From: CAZFMJ01 sp964520045
GTDB taxonomy: Bacteria; Elusimicrobiota; Elusimicrobia; Elusimicrobiales; CAZFMJ01
Direction of reading: 5' to 3'
Assembly: GCA_964520045.1 (NCBI GenBank)
Contig: CAZFMJ010000002.1
Span: 1-64,000, forward strand
DNA: 64,000 nucleotides
In this document: one piece after another, positions 49,401-54,883 of the stretch
Position numbering within the stretch: the first letter of the stretch is position 1
Layout: the number at the start of each line of letters is the position of its first letter
Program-made: the position numbers and the translations under genes
The notes under the pieces: model-generated
Seen by the model: only the letters and a program-made list of their open reading frames with translations
What the model was told of the DNA's origin: nothing
The model's database searches: none

Positions 49401-51397
49401 GGAAATTTAAAATTGAGCTGGCCATCAGCTCCAATTCTGCGGCCGGGACAGCGGATACTTTATGGTTTATAAGGACGGGAGGCTCTGCCGACGCTTATTC
49501 GCCGCACATATACAGGCTTTCGGATATCGGCTTTAATTTGACATCTCTTTCTGTTCAGACTACCGTTCAGTCGGGGCTTGAAATGTATGATCAGGACGGA
49601 AACCAGCTTGTAGGCGGCGCAGTGTACAAACTTATTTTTAATTCAGATACTGAGACAGGCTCGGCTCCGCAAATAATAAGGACGGGAGTGGTATATGATA
49701 CGAGCATTCATTCCGTATCCGCCCATAATACCGCGCCTTTCAGAATAAATGAGGGCGCGCAGGATGATTTGATACGCCTTGAAGTTGATAATAACAGCCC
49801 CGCCGGACGCAATGCCGTTGAAATAGAGCGGATAAAAGTGAAGTTTATGGATGAGAATCTTCAGCCGCTCACAATTTTTCAGGCGCAGGATCTTTTTGAG
49901 CGCATAGGCATAGTGGCCGACAGCACGAACGGAATAGCCGGTGTGTACGAACCCGTTAATGATAATGCATGGATATCAAGCGTTTTAAATGAGGATATCT
50001 CATTGGATGCAAACGGAGAGCAGATATTCAACGTGCCGTTTCCTGATTCAAATTCGGCTTCGATTCCTGCGGCTTCAACTGCGGCATATTTTGTGGTCGC
50101 GGAAACGGCTTATGCTTCCGGCGACGCCGTTCCGAACGTATTCCGCGCCGGACTTAAGCCTGATACGGCAATGACGCTGAGGGACGGTCCGAGCGATATA
50201 GCGCAGACCTTGGCGTCTTCATTCCATGTGGATTCCAGTTCCTCCTATGTGATAGTGCCTGCCACTCCTCCTGCCGGAACCTCATGGCCGTATGCTCCGC
50301 CTGAAGGAGCTTCGGCCGGAGTGGAAACCACGGCGGGAAGTTATATCGATTATTACGGGGTAAACCCCACGGTTTATTATGTGGGCGGAATAGACGGCAA
50401 AATGCGCGCTATCACGGATTCGGGCACGTCCAAATGGATTTTCCCGACGGATCCTCTTTCCGCCATAAGGTCGGCGCCCCTTGTGGAAGACGACGGAGGA
50501 ACGGTATACGTATATTTCGGGAATGATGCGGGCAGACTTTATAAGCTGAGGGATGATCCGGATTCGGGCTATAAAATGTGGGAGCGCAACCTTTCCAATC
50601 CCATACGTTCGGGTATTATAATGTCCGGAGCGAAGCTTTATGTCGGCTCAAACAATTCCAAAGTGTACTGCATGAATAAATCGGACGGACTTGACTGCAC
50701 GGGCTGGACATTCGACCCCGGAATTACGGCGAATATATCAGGCACTCCTTCCGTTGACGATACGGCGGGCGTACATGCCAGCTGGGTGGGGCTTGAAGAC
50801 GGAAAAGTGGTGCATTTGAGAAATGCCGACGGCGTGCTTAATCCGAGTCTACAGACGGGCGGGCCCATAAAATCTTCGCCTTATGTTGATTCGGGGTGGT
50901 ACGGCGCAAGTAATAATATTTATGTGACTTCAACGGATAAAAAGCTTTATTCAAGAACTTCCGAGAATTTAACGACATTGCCTTCAAATTGGACCGATTT
51001 TACGGCCAGCTCTCCTATTTATACCACTCCTTTTATACAGGATATGCAGGGCGGCAGGTATGTGTATTTCGGGGATGACAGCGGAACTTTGTATAAGGTA
51101 GATGCGTCAAGCGGAGGACTGGTTTGGACATTCAAGGCAGGCGGCAGTATACGTTCCTCGCCTGTTCCCGTGCCCGCGGCGTATATGGGTTTGGATAATG
51201 ATTATGTTTATTTCGGCTGTGACGACGGTTATATTTATGCCCTCAAAGACGAAGGAGAAACTGTGTCTTTGCGCAGCGGCTGGCCCGTTGCGACAGGCGG
51301 AGCGGTGCGCGCCGACACGGTGATTGATATAGACGAGATGACTTTAACGGTCGGTTCCGCCGACGGAAAAACATATACGCTGTACATAGGACCGTAA
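28421..51397 (+). CDS. Giant secreted modular beta-protein, C-terminal 7,658 aa
   Basis: This is the continuation of the gene at 23,106. It consists mainly of the 90-aa modules joined by FYVxKDTxxP linkers; together with the N-terminal part I count about 60 linkers. Interspersed are five or so FN3-like modules with FDWxDSxDxxSG and YWRxxAKDNADNFS, and typical FN3 domains with SWTAPGD near 34,250, 34,610, 45,500, 45,850 and 48,180. Two homologous 410-aa beta-propeller-like blocks lie at about 34,900-36,140 and 46,150-47,430. Two lamin-tail-like domains (FVNEVYPSGDGASQDWIELL; INEAAYGAIADEFIELYNTS) are at 48,460-49,340. A C-terminal PQQ-type propeller lies at 50,330-51,397. No sorting domain is visible at the end. 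Expected extracellular adhesin or surface layer; inference. Confidence 0.88.
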   Translation: MLEPGTNYISVRLFDNAGSTDSIASAFYVKKDTAAPVVRNFQEGDDTWQKFGGSFYNVDFIDFGAGLAGAKYFAYTGPGKTGDPKAEVVIPGVNGSTFTANWEVDFGLLAQGTNYISVEVYDLLGSTVAQNDVFYVLKDEIGPAISNYQQGGDVQWRNSSGTVYSLLFEDLNSKVATIEYRITNQSQSAVYKDWTIISSDTAGFSSYSQGWPVDFSALYSGVTSYVSVRSYDKAGNMSKIDNAFFILKDTSAPSISPNPPDAYYGHYSTAPGNIFDMDFYDEGGSKLSYLQYKISTDTAQGGTLVKDWTTIKLNVSATFYNENWGVDFYSLMKDPATNYVSVRAYDIAGSSKVYEDAFRIFRSSSATPMIARKQVDDTQWFTVNTAVYDMDFTTNSEVSLSSFSVQACANSGQQNVLIGWTTVQINLNTGYYADDWSLPEEFFNGLKSGINYISLRVDDSSAPPNSAVFQDVFIVKKDTSPPEFLKNQAGDDVWRSAAGTVYNVGFRDLASGLTTAQYTIRSSPDMGGTVLKNWTNLFTSQSGSSTFSEAWQADFDSLRQGNTNYISVKAFDIAGLMDVSTDVFHIRIDTTQPLITDMQADATHYLSANTGLYKVYFEDPGGGAGLVKFQVRASTTGVSEGQFITDWTDVVNPVNQQAYNQDWQMPSDFWAQLMSGPTNYISVRVFDNALPQNSTHTLNIFTVRKDTAPPYLQNSFIPDNNWRETDPGAVYNVYFHDLESMVTTIQYAVYPSSNMAGSPIKGWTNITASTLTYHYTENWGVDFSIIPEGIRYVSARVFDGVGLSSTSADVFYVKKDTSAPEITNRQAGDGSWRNGPGAAYNVDFKDLASGLTTIQYKVTTGKAEGGQLVRDWTDITASPAGLNLYDEDWQIDFSTLTESATNYVSARAFDLTGKTSAYQDVFYVLKDVTLPGISNQQTGDDAWRNSSGTVYKVYFNDGGGSKLNKFQVKITSGPSGTGTLILDWADYAVNIASNGYAQDWALTSQQWSLLPQGRSYVSVRAYDNASNYQSLLGAFYIQKDTSPPSIENHQSGDNVWRNSNLTAYDVRFADTGGSKLAKFQVKPSTNQSGAPYLTDWTDAVLSINATFYSMPWNLPVSVWDGLQPSASNFISVRVFDNAGSSYAIANAFFVLKDTSAPRISNAQSGDNTWRKSNNGAYKVYFSDTGGSLLSRFQARVSTIAYGAEPFLFDWSDIQTSISSVNYSNDWQFLSGQWPMFAPGTNYISVRVYDNSQSTDTLDNAFYVLKDTQNPSAGALASPYSNSLNFNIAYSSSDAGDSGVEYVKLYYAYNTVSPYSWGQFGSTFNSSPIAFTASQSGTAGFKIIAYDRAGNQDETAPPSLDTAPESVTVVDLSAPQISTNTQSGDSIWRNSSGTVYNANFTAVGGSMLDTAQYRVTSDSAGTAVIKDWTNISTGINSANYDTDWSVDFASLKSSYNYVSARAWNLAGTTVTETGLFYVKKDTQAPVFENNEYGGVNIWRNADAGATYDVYFADNLSLLSKVQYSASSAAFSASGGVMGWTDIQTSISSSSYNVPWSVLFNPLLPDVTNYVSVRAFDIAGNIAVSADVFYVLKDTVTPEIQGTQSGDNQWQSVYGKTYDVDFADSGGSLLDTAQYTAYTSTGRVSGLKVNWTNISSNISSTNYKIDWAIGSGQWALLAEATNYISVRVWDRAGSTTTADDRFYILKDASGPQILKNQSGDNIWRSVNNGAYSAGFEDNLSGLSKFEVQATTGGAGAAVIRDWTFAQNLSGKSYSTPWNLPQIVFDSMVEGINYVSVRAYDPVVNVSTETDAFYVKKDTTGPDITDSQDDDNTWRKDNAAAYKIYFSDNISLISKFQLKASTGAWHTGSQSFDWSDAVTGINSASYTQDWQIPADLWTLLAPGTNYISVSAFDIAGASSTKTDAFYMLKDTVAPSAVTGLSAGTGNEGEITLSWTAPGDNENSGGKITSYMVKISSAGAINSGNFDSAQTYAQNWTISNPGESQNTTITGLNAGVQYWVAVKSIDKAGNVSIISNAPSAVSGADTTLPGQIADLAAQTGAFEGQINLSWTAPGDNGVSVGTCTAYLVRYRTDQAITSTALWESPQTQVLSQSWQPLGAGGQENRTIDGLDPGTTYYWAVRGRDEVPWAGALSNSPSAMAQKAGAVGGVLQYGVGAGNVPYWRKWTPPNFETGQTGIATNASGSSIVRHVIARAGVSRNEKMAGVLSSDGVLQIQRYNGNANNWTNEWSTTTIGASNSAYRGFDIAYEQNSGRAMVLYQGVSAGELYYNIYDGSSWTGAVSLTTGAAAAAIWIRLEPKKNSNELMAVMAKSGNTLYAVRWSSISWRDGIQLTAGLGGTVKQNFDAAWETSGGECMVSYFGGTTGRADTQIWNGLSWYTPGTNFAFTGGDRTAQWIKLAADPGSDKIGAAAVDSGNDWNSSIWDGSQWAYQAAENGTVGNINNQARSIDAIWESQSGKFMVVSAHSSSYGVLFSTWANGVWGTTLAAAQTIGAWSNTVNGLQLESDPNTNSILLTGFSASNDLRSAAWNGGSWSIIENPHTANISANGYMPFMLAFHRHDASPPTVADDQSGDDSWRNSNAGLYDININDAGGSGIKEIQAKACSGPNQTGTIVDWSMQVATSGVNSYTDNWMLALSTWNALQEGMNYISVRAKDGAGNITAGPKIDAFYVKKDTTSPSIPGLVLPADLASVNTLTPYFDWLNSTETISGLANYSVQVSTSQDFAALAYSANPAVSESTAAALISQKYWWRAQAKDNADNFSSFSSTYAVFVDTVIPLVQNPVAGDNAWRSLNPGGVYRADFTDSGSSELFSAEYSIYSSTGRTGNQIVSFGDGLIAGNVNSNSYADLWPISAENWALLQNGTNYISLRAADNAGNSQILEDAFYIRKDVSAPGYTNNQQGDDIWRNAAGAVYKLYFSDTGGSMLSKFKVKITSGPLGTGTIISDWTDKITEINSDSYNSDWDIGVSTWNLMPEGTSYVSAMAYDWAGNTATVLGAFYVRKDTTAPSLPQLLSPADAKILSVSNPFFDWQDSTDTKSGVYNYSISIATSADFAVLVSSADYAVSQFTASNLGSALYYWKVKAKDNAGNFSDFTSTFSVRIDTALPVIQNFQSGDNNWRRADPGRIFNVDFKDPAGGSMLDTIEYAVFTGPNQTGDNPIYWAIISSGNPVESYTDNWGVNFSLLASGTNYISARVWDIAGSTAAQNDVFYVRKDDIPPSVNDNQSGDDAWRSSSGTVYKVYFSDTGGSKLSKFQVKITTGPGETGSLVSDWADRVTGINSNSYNTDWELGNTLWNLLKPATNYISVMVYDTAGSTYTRLDAFYVLKDTVPPSINDQQDGDDSWRNSSGAVYDVRFNDSGGSGLSYFQIKVTTGQNETGAVIAGWTTIISAINATYYVLPWSVPENVFNAMQSGKNYVSVRVYDEAGLSDLKQDAFYVKKSTISPRIINRQSGDSSWRRESGTVYNVDFEDDGASGLHTAQYKIITASGALAKDWWNIAFINAPSYVTDWPVDFSAVVENTTNYISARAWDIAGATSTLSNAFYILKDVTAPTIFRDNQPQADSWRNANTGMYDVDFNDSGGSKLSYFQLKVTTGANQTGAVISDWAVRQSNISSNSYITDWSLETSTFNAMQEGRNYVSARVFDNAGNQTSLNDVFYVRKDTTAPSVPGQTVPADKSTAKTLAVFFDWPDSSDAPSGSGIYGYETVISTLESMGITASSAVTVSSQFNASLSMSATHYWRVRAKDNADNFSQWSSTFSVLVDTVAPLIANYQTAPPSWIKTDAGAVYNVDFADPLSKLHTVQYSVWTGPVQTGTNTVAWAIISSGSAAAFYDADWSVNFSLLEPGTNYISVRAWDLAGSTAVVYDAFKVLKDTFAPSIINNEAGGDNIWRSANPGAVYEVYFRDNLSGLATAQYTVNSAAGFAGTELVPWKDFAVGINSAEYNSQWGFTGGDWDLIPQGTSYVSVRIIDRLGQYTTGQDMLYIRKDTAQPQAAGYPVYIPLARMQSDVSAIAVSFSDEGGSLLSHSSYTAWSQAGRTGGKIIDWTNITSGISSASYSIPWPVNFSALPNFATSYISAAIYDNSGNQRIENDVAVIYKDASGPQITNSQSGDDVWRSTNTGAYKVRFQSQSGSNLDKFMARASTSASGGVFNPDWTDAVANIGALSYTADWPLPYSAFSVMEPGKNYISMQVFDLVPSSSILQNGFYVLKDTVPARIVDSQNEDAQWHSSSGTVYSVNFYDELSGLATIQYRITAESGQNGQEITGWTNIAQPPVNQPSYTAGWEVNFAGLKESVTNYVSVRACDTLLQWTTTNDVFYVLKDTTPPSSVSLSSPDDGAFYNTQSVSLDWQDSSDTRSGVTEYEMHISTKSDFSTVSYSSNPVVSSVSADSLIEGLHYWRLRAIDNADNYSSWSATRSFYVDTSSPVISVYQQTPTQWYLADPGAVFDVDFADLATGLTTAEYRISSGPAGAGLIKDWTFIGTWPSGTADYTGLWSVDFSTMIGGNNYISVRAFDRVGLSSAVVDAFIVRKDTGGPEIIDMQDDDEWRNVSGTAYNVDFRDLNAGLATAQYKITLSPAGEGTVKKDWYNIFASPGISLHDENWTVDFFSLEEAATNYVSVRVYDVLGSSSVKYDAFKVFKDVTNPSVVNNQSEDNAWHNLDPGAVYNVRFADSGGSKLNKAQYMVSSSSLTPSGDVKSWTDIASGIGSDSYSDLWGVDFSTLPEGVNYVSAKALDFAGNPAQENNVFFVNKDTTPPHITDNQGGDDTWRSLNNGAYNVSFADSGGSLLSRFQIKATSGPAGTGTVFFDWSDDKTGISSTSYGPGWSFSQETWDMLPSGTSYISIMVYDNAGSTDIVYGSFYVRKDTNTLSVNGWQPAGWDGVWRSSNTGSYMADASAQGGALLDRIQVRASTMPGNSGPFLIDWTDSVSGINSSAYSAYWSLPWQVFDALLSGASNYLSVKVVNQAQGFVVQADAFIVRKDSAAPFIDNPLAGGDLAWRNSSGTYYNIGFSDYGGSMLSGFEVKAGTNSGGAGPLLFDWTAVSGSINSQSYSTAWQLPSGKLELLAEAVTNYISIRAYDTAGSTSVFTDAFKIFKDTTPVSIKDYQSGDDAWKNSSGTAYNVDFTDSGGSLIKKFQIRASTQSAGGPSLLFDWSDAVTGISTDSYTMDWKPAESQWTQLAPGPNYISIRAEDYAGNISVSQSPPFYIKKDTVAPSFVNDEEGGDPVWRKSGRPYSVRFRDGVSQLNVLQYSVSTTASSLDGNVVGWTDISLNVSSTFYDAPWNVTFGSLRENATNYVSARAWDYASSTGTLADAFKIFMDTTPPSINDQQADDGIWRKANTGLYKIYFSDTGGSKLSKFQIKASTGPLETGTVKVNWTDNAVISGDSYSSDWALSSTVWNSLEDSATNYISVRVFDSAGSTDTKIDAFAVIKDTTPPAIRDWQADDTAWRDLNPGAIYDVDFEDFGSRVSSAAYAAWNASVKGGTQTINWTQIFTSTGYSSYTAPWEIYFSSAEPGYNYITVKVYDIAGNWSELADVFYIKKDTAVPYITDLQAGDTNWYRLNPGNIFNIDFADAGVGVSSAVYAAWKNPGQGAPNLISGTTIFTGSPVASYLTNWGLTEPDWMLLQPGINYMTVTAWDGLAHSSASADVFYIRKDTVAPSAINNLAAVTPSGAVNEGNLQINWSAPGDDDLTGQTSYYMIRYKTGSNFSGPADFDSASVYVSTLIPKAYGGSEGLLTSGFSPGVTYYIAVEAVDKAGNQAGLSNTAGNFSYAGPDISTPSAIADLFASTGDFKGQIALRWTAPGEGIAGIASSGTVSSYIVRYATFQITSGNFSAPDVSTYTQTWQPQPYGNFQSYVMSGLSPGTSYYTAVKAVDEAGNTGDISNVALATATPAGAADGMSLYGESVSNTPKYRSWSPPNWGAQDNAFQTGSTIRWIALKSVPVAANQKIAGVLSSDNNLKFIKWNGQPPQAWSDITPSPSPTPGGSAYRNFDIAPEESAGRIMVVYYNGTPGYVTYAVWSSSASQWSVSPVSMSLPSLSGAINWVKLKSMPGTNKIGLMVLDSASRISAAVWNGSAWIDGVNLSASASIATRECFDGSWETLTGNYVTMWGSATVTTPLYKIWRATGTWDSSTGTGPNINGTLNWLRLASDPSSNRIGLTAIDSVPGWSVSIWRLAGSETWSASPAKDTSMSGAGTRISDAAWEGKSGRFMAVAVDNLGAVDNKFDYITWTSAGGWSPVSPSVAGPNNNTVFAGNITWLSLVSDPNTDDITALGIDSSKKLKSTVWTNYAWVASESPSNFEHDSDVSDPNYECAGIAFNRHDSVPPSVTDNQSGDDIWRNASGLYAVSAADSGGSKLARIETRVYKGAGLQTANAVQSDWTPQVTGINSDLYDTNWPLTQTTFDLIPQEQACYVSVRSIDNVGNESDPVYDAFYVKKDTTAPAITSQHSAGFDGAWHNSSGAVYNVDFADTGGSNLSTMEYSAWTQPLRTGTNTITWTLISSGAPVSSFDTNWAINFALLEPGTNYISARAWDYAGTTTMSTDTFKVLKDTHVPSAIADLSASTGQVRGTVVLTWTAPGDNGVFVDNFSGSYVVRYAASPITSEELFNSAADYIQNWQPHPAGTQESRVIYGLPPGINYYFAVKARDKAGNTSAISNSANSYPQTGNVFVNEVYPSGDGASQDWIELLNNTVSTFNLTGWTLVYNQGTIDEPNTESIVWTGVSGDTIAPNGRFTKSPSINLNSVMSYHVILKDAAGNAIDRVQWPSLPAGRSFARINDGNADYFEIDPAPTKGYSNSVSTDPVKINEAAYGAIADEFIELYNTSQDTITLSGYSLRNSSGVKFRFLRKIYAAGYTGFDSSSMGMDAVPYAAAFGDEGLNSAGDYLVLENPSGETIDRVTWQSSGNYPLYDYKALSASLITPAPAFASGSIGRSSSEGMDTDVDSNDFISSNTTPGSRNNGAGSVDANALIYPSDSQILPRKFKIELAISSNSAAGTADTLWFIRTGGSADAYSPHIYRLSDIGFNLTSLSVQTTVQSGLEMYDQDGNQLVGGAVYKLIFNSDTETGSAPQIIRTGVVYDTSIHSVSAHNTAPFRINEGAQDDLIRLEVDNNSPAGRNAVEIERIKVKFMDENLQPLTIFQAQDLFERIGIVADSTNGIAGVYEPVNDNAWISSVLNEDISLDANGEQIFNVPFPDSNSASIPAASTAAYFVVAETAYASGDAVPNVFRAGLKPDTAMTLRDGPSDIAQTLASSFHVDSSSSYVIVPATPPAGTSWPYAPPEGASAGVETTAGSYIDYYGVNPTVYYVGGIDGKMRAITDSGTSKWIFPTDPLSAIRSAPLVEDDGGTVYVYFGNDAGRLYKLRDDPDSGYKMWERNLSNPIRSGIIMSGAKLYVGSNNSKVYCMNKSDGLDCTGWTFDPGITANISGTPSVDDTAGVHASWVGLEDGKVVHLRNADGVLNPSLQTGGPIKSSPYVDSGWYGASNNIYVTSTDKKLYSRTSENLTTLPSNWTDFTASSPIYTTPFIQDMQGGRYVYFGDDSGTLYKVDASSGGLVWTFKAGGSIRSSPVPVPAAYMGLDNDYVYFGCDDGYIYALKDEGETVSLRSGWPVATGGAVRADTVIDIDEMTLTVGSADGKTYTLYIGP
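34900..36140 (+). repeat. Propeller-like block 1 inside the giant gene
   Basis: The encoded block starts LQYGVGAGNVPYWRKW and ends FMLAFHRHD, with recurring IWIRLEPKKNSNELMAVM-like blades (WIKLAADPGSDKIGAAAVD). It is homologous to the block at 46,150-47,430 (LYGESVSNTPKYRSW ... AGIAFNRHD). Each follows two FN3 domains, so an FN3-FN3-propeller cassette has been duplicated. Confidence 0.65.
46150..47430 (+). repeat. Propeller-like block 2 inside the giant gene
   Basis: It is the second copy of the block at 34,900-36,140, sharing KIAGVLSSDNNLKF versus KMAGVLSSDGVLQI, SAYRNFDIAPEESAGRIMV versus SAYRGFDIAYEQNSGRAMV, and the NRHD/HRHD exit into the next repeat module. Divergence at protein level shows the duplication is not recent. 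Confidence 0.65.
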
Positions 51398-51409
51398 GAA
51401 GAAGGTAAA

Positions 51410-51435
51410 CGGGAGACGGTAGATGGTAGACGGAA
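51410..51435. repeat. GGTAGA-type repeat after the giant gene
   Basis: GGTAAACGGGAGACGGTAGA followed by TGGTAGACGG, the same degenerate 7-8-base words as at 19,808 and 54,884. It starts 13 bases after the giant gene's stop codon. Confidence 0.6.
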
Positions 51436-51479
51436 GAAAAATAGAAGAAAGCAGAAAAAAGAATTCATTCCGGTTTGTC

Positions 51480-51504
51480 ATTCCCGCAATTTTTTAGCGG
51501 GAAT
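51480..51504. repeat. ATTCCCGC/GCGGGAAT palindrome
   Basis: Perfect 8-bp arms around a 9-base loop, preceded by TGTC and followed by CCAGG. The layout resembles the dRS3-type ATTCCC-N-GGGAAT repeats known from Neisseria and seen in many genomes. A second copy lies at 55,032-55,056. Confidence 0.65.
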
Positions 51505-51566
51505 CCAGGTATGAAAGAAAGGGAAGAAAGAGAACGCGTTTTGGAAATTACGGAAGAGCGATTGGC

Positions 51567-51708
51567 CGCAAAGAAGCGCAAAAGGCACAAGAACGGAGGA
51601 GGAAATATTCGCAGCTTTGCGCCTTAATGTCAAAAATATCTACATGAAGCAGTTTTTGTAGTAAACTATTATGCCTAAAAATAATCAACTTTTTTGCGCT
51701 TCTTTGCG
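51567..51708. repeat. 17-bp perfect inverted repeat overlapping a gene start
   Basis: CGCAAAGAAGCGCAAAA at 51567-51583 is the exact reverse complement of 51692-51708. The right copy lies inside the first codons of the PQQ/FN3 gene (encoding FCASLR), so that gene's N-terminus is made partly of a dispersed intergenic repeat. Confidence 0.7.
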
Positions 51709-54700
51709 AGACCTAATCTCGTTCTTCTTTGTTCCAGTCTACTATCTACTATCTGCTATCTACTGTCAACCTCTTAATGCCGGCAATTGGCCTACTTTCC
51801 GGCATGATAATTCCAGGACTGGATATGCGAGGGAACAGGCCTATCCTCCCCTTTCTTTTGTTTGGGATTTTCAGATACAGGGAGATGTCGTGTCCTCTCC
51901 GGTCGTTTATAACGGAATTGTATACGTCGGGGCAAGATCAGGCGGTATATATGCGCTTGACGCAGGAACGGGTCAGCTTATATGGGATTATTCCACCGGC
52001 GGCTGGGTGGACGCCGCTCCGTCGGTATCCGACGGGGTTGTGTATGTCCCCAGCAGGGACGAAAGACTTTACGCCCTGGATTCCCTTACCGGCAGTCTGC
52101 TTTGGCAGGCGGAATTAGGCGCGCCTTCCGGTTCTTCCCCCTTGGTGTACGGCGGAAAAATTTATGTGGGCGGAGGGGCGCCTTTAAATGATGTCAAGGT
52201 CTTTGACGCTTTGACCGGCGCGTATCTTTACAAGTATGACACAAGCCAGCCTGTTTATTCGGCTCCGGCTACCGACGGCAGGAGTATATTCTGGGGCGCC
52301 GACGACGGCAGGATATACGCCTTTAGCCTGGCGGGCGGTGGGGCGATATGGCCGGGGGCGGGATATTACCAGACCATAGGAAGTTTTTACATAAATACGG
52401 TGGCGGTTTCCAGCGGCGTTGTTTATGCCGCTCCGGGCAATGATGAGCACAAGATCTTTGCCATAAATTCAAATACGGGCATGCAGATAAATGTTTCACA
52501 GGCATTTGACGACGGCAGCGGTCCGACGGCTGCGGATGTTTCGTCCCCCGTTCTTGCGGACGGGAAAATATATATAGGAGTAGGATCGACCCCCCAAAGC
52601 CTTTACTGTCTTGAGACCTCGTCCCTCACCGCTGTGTGGGGCAGTCCGGTTCCTATAGGCAATACTTCGGAGTTCAGGATGCCTTCCTCTCCAGCCATGG
52701 CAAATGAGGTAATGTATGTAACTACCGCGGACGGCAGGCTTATGGCTGTTTCCAGCAGTTCCGTAATACTGCAGGAGCTTCTGCTTGAGACTTCTTCTTA
52801 TTCTTCTCCCGCCGTGTCGAACGGAATGGTATACGCCGGAAATATGGGGGGGAAATTAACGGCTTACAAAGCGCAGAGATACGCTTCGATCTCCTATCCG
52901 GGTGAAGATAATATTTTGTCGGGTACCGCGCCGGTCAGGGGGTATATCGTCAATCCGTGGGTTACGGGATATTCTCTTGAATACGGCTCAGGCCGGGCGC
53001 CCTCGTCGTGGATCTTGATCTCTTCGGCGCAGATTTCCTCAGGGCTTGAAAATGCAGTTTTAGGCTATTGGAACGCCTCGAACTTGAATGACGGGCTTTA
53101 CACTCTGCGCCTGAGCGTTANNNNNNNNNNCGGACAACGCTTCGCCCCCCGTTAACAATACGGCATATGCATCGGCAAGGGTAAACTACCCGCCGGATCC
53201 GCCTTCGGCTCTTTCGGCATATGACGCTTTAGGCGATCATGGAAACAGGCTGGAATTAAGCTGGAGCCGGTCTCCCGACGACGGAGGTCAGGCCGATGAT
53301 GTAATGGAATACAGAATATACAGAAACTCCTCTCCTTTATCGGCCGGAATTCTATCGGCAAGCGTAAACTCCGGCTCTGTAAATTATACCGATGAAACCG
53401 CCGTGACAGGCGAGCTCTTTTACTATACGGTGCGGGCGTGGGACGGCTATGCCGAGTCGGCGGATTCAAATCAATCCGGCGCCTTTTCAGTAAATGACAA
53501 TCCCTCAAGCGATAAAACCCCGCCGTCCGCCGCGGCGGATTTATCCGCCGGACAGGGCGTAAAAGGAGGCAGTATTCTTCTTGCATGGACTTCGCCTGGC
53601 GACGACGGCGACATGGGCAAACCGGACTATTACATTATAAGATACTCCACTGATCCGGCATTTAACTGGTCCGCTGATTTTGACAGGGCCGGTTTGTCCG
53701 GAAGCAGTTGCCCGGCAAATGTTTCGGCCGGCAGTCGGGAGACGGCCGTGGTTTCGGGACTTTACGGCGGGACGACATATTATCTGGCGCTCAAAGCGGG
53801 AGACGATGCCGATAATACCGGCCCGGTTTCAAATATCGCAAGCGCATGGGCCCAGTTGGATTTTATTCCGCCCGGCGCTCCATCCGGCCTTGCTGTTATA
53901 GACACTCCGGGAGACCACGGCGGAAACCTCAGCCTGTCATGGTCGATCTCTCCCGACGACGGCGCCGGAGAAAATGACGTGTACGGCTACAAAATATTCA
54001 GGAGCCAGAAAAGCGGCATATATGCTTTGTCCGCGCCGCTGGCGGTTCTTCAGCCGGGCGCCAGCCTGTATTGCGACAGTTCAGCGGCCACAAATATACG
54101 GTTTTATTACAGCGCGGCCGCTTTTGACAGCACAAATAATTCCATTTTTTCAAATGAAGCAAGCGGAGTTTCAGCCGACAATTGGAAATTCATCGATGCG
54201 TCCCAGGGGGGGACAGTAAGGCTTCCCGACGGCGCTTATGTGGAACTGCCCAAAGACGCCGTTTCGCAGAACGACAACATGCTTATAAGAGAAATCGACC
54301 GCAGTGAGTATTCCTCGTACAAAATACCATCCAACATCAGGGCCACGGATATAGTTTATGAGATAAAATTTGAAAATCCCGGCACGCGCCTTCTCAAACC
54401 GGCGTCGATAGCCCTTCCTTATGCCGATTCCGATATCGCCGGAATGAAAGAGGAAAATCTGCGTTTATATACATGGAACGGCAAGTGGATTATGGTAAAC
54501 ACTTCCAAGGTATATCCTTCCGTGAAAAGGGTCGGAGCGGCAGTTAGCCATTTTTCTATTTTCAGGATAATGGAATATCTGCCTTCCGGCCTGTTATTGG
54601 ACAGCGGGGCGGTTTATACCTATCCCAATCCGGCCAGAGGCGACAGGCTTACTTTTAAATTTTTGGTTGCGGACAGGGCGGATGTGGTTATCGACGTCTA

Positions 54701-54878
54701 TAATGTGGCCGGCGAAAAAATAGCTAGACTTGAAAAAAAGAATTGTCCGGCGGGGATAGTGTCCGAGCTTGAATGGGAAATCGCCCATATAGCCAGCGGA
54801 GTTTATCAATATAGGCTGTCGGCGGAAAGCGCGTCGGATAAAAAATCTATTATAAAACGGCTTGCTATAATACATTAA
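51671..54878 (+). CDS. Secreted PQQ-propeller/FN3 protein with type IX-like C-terminal sorting domain
   Basis: The gene crosses a 10-N assembly join (53,121-53,130). Joining the flanks directly gives GTT ACG GAC AAC (VTDN) and a continuous frame of 1,066 codons, so it is one gene. After the signal sequence, residues 40-400 form a PQQ-like propeller (SPVVYNGIVYVGARSGGIYA, ALDSLTGSLLWQAELG). Three FN3 domains follow (SWSRSPDDGG, AWTSPGDDGD, SWSISPDDGA), then a beta-domain with LPDGAYVELPKDAV. The C-terminal 85 residues are YPNPARGDRLTFKF ... IDVYNVAGEKIARLE ... SGVYQYRLSA, typical of type IX secretion sorting tails. It precedes a PorV-like gene. No Shine-Dalgarno sequence. The N-terminus is repeat-derived. 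Confidence 0.85.
53121..53130. other. Assembly join (10 N), probably zero length
   Basis: Deleting the ten Ns restores the frame exactly (LRLSV-T-DNASPP), while keeping them shifts it and creates a stop at 53,153. The Ns are a placeholder rather than missing sequence. Confidence 0.75.
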
Positions 54879-54883
54879 GAAGA

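Noticed and set aside
23106..51397. Many antisense and alternate-frame open stretches of 60-150 codons inside the giant gene, for example around 34,443-34,883 and 35,591-36,175
   Set aside because: They mirror the repeated modules, have no ribosome-binding sites or recognisable domains, and the main frame is strongly coding throughout.
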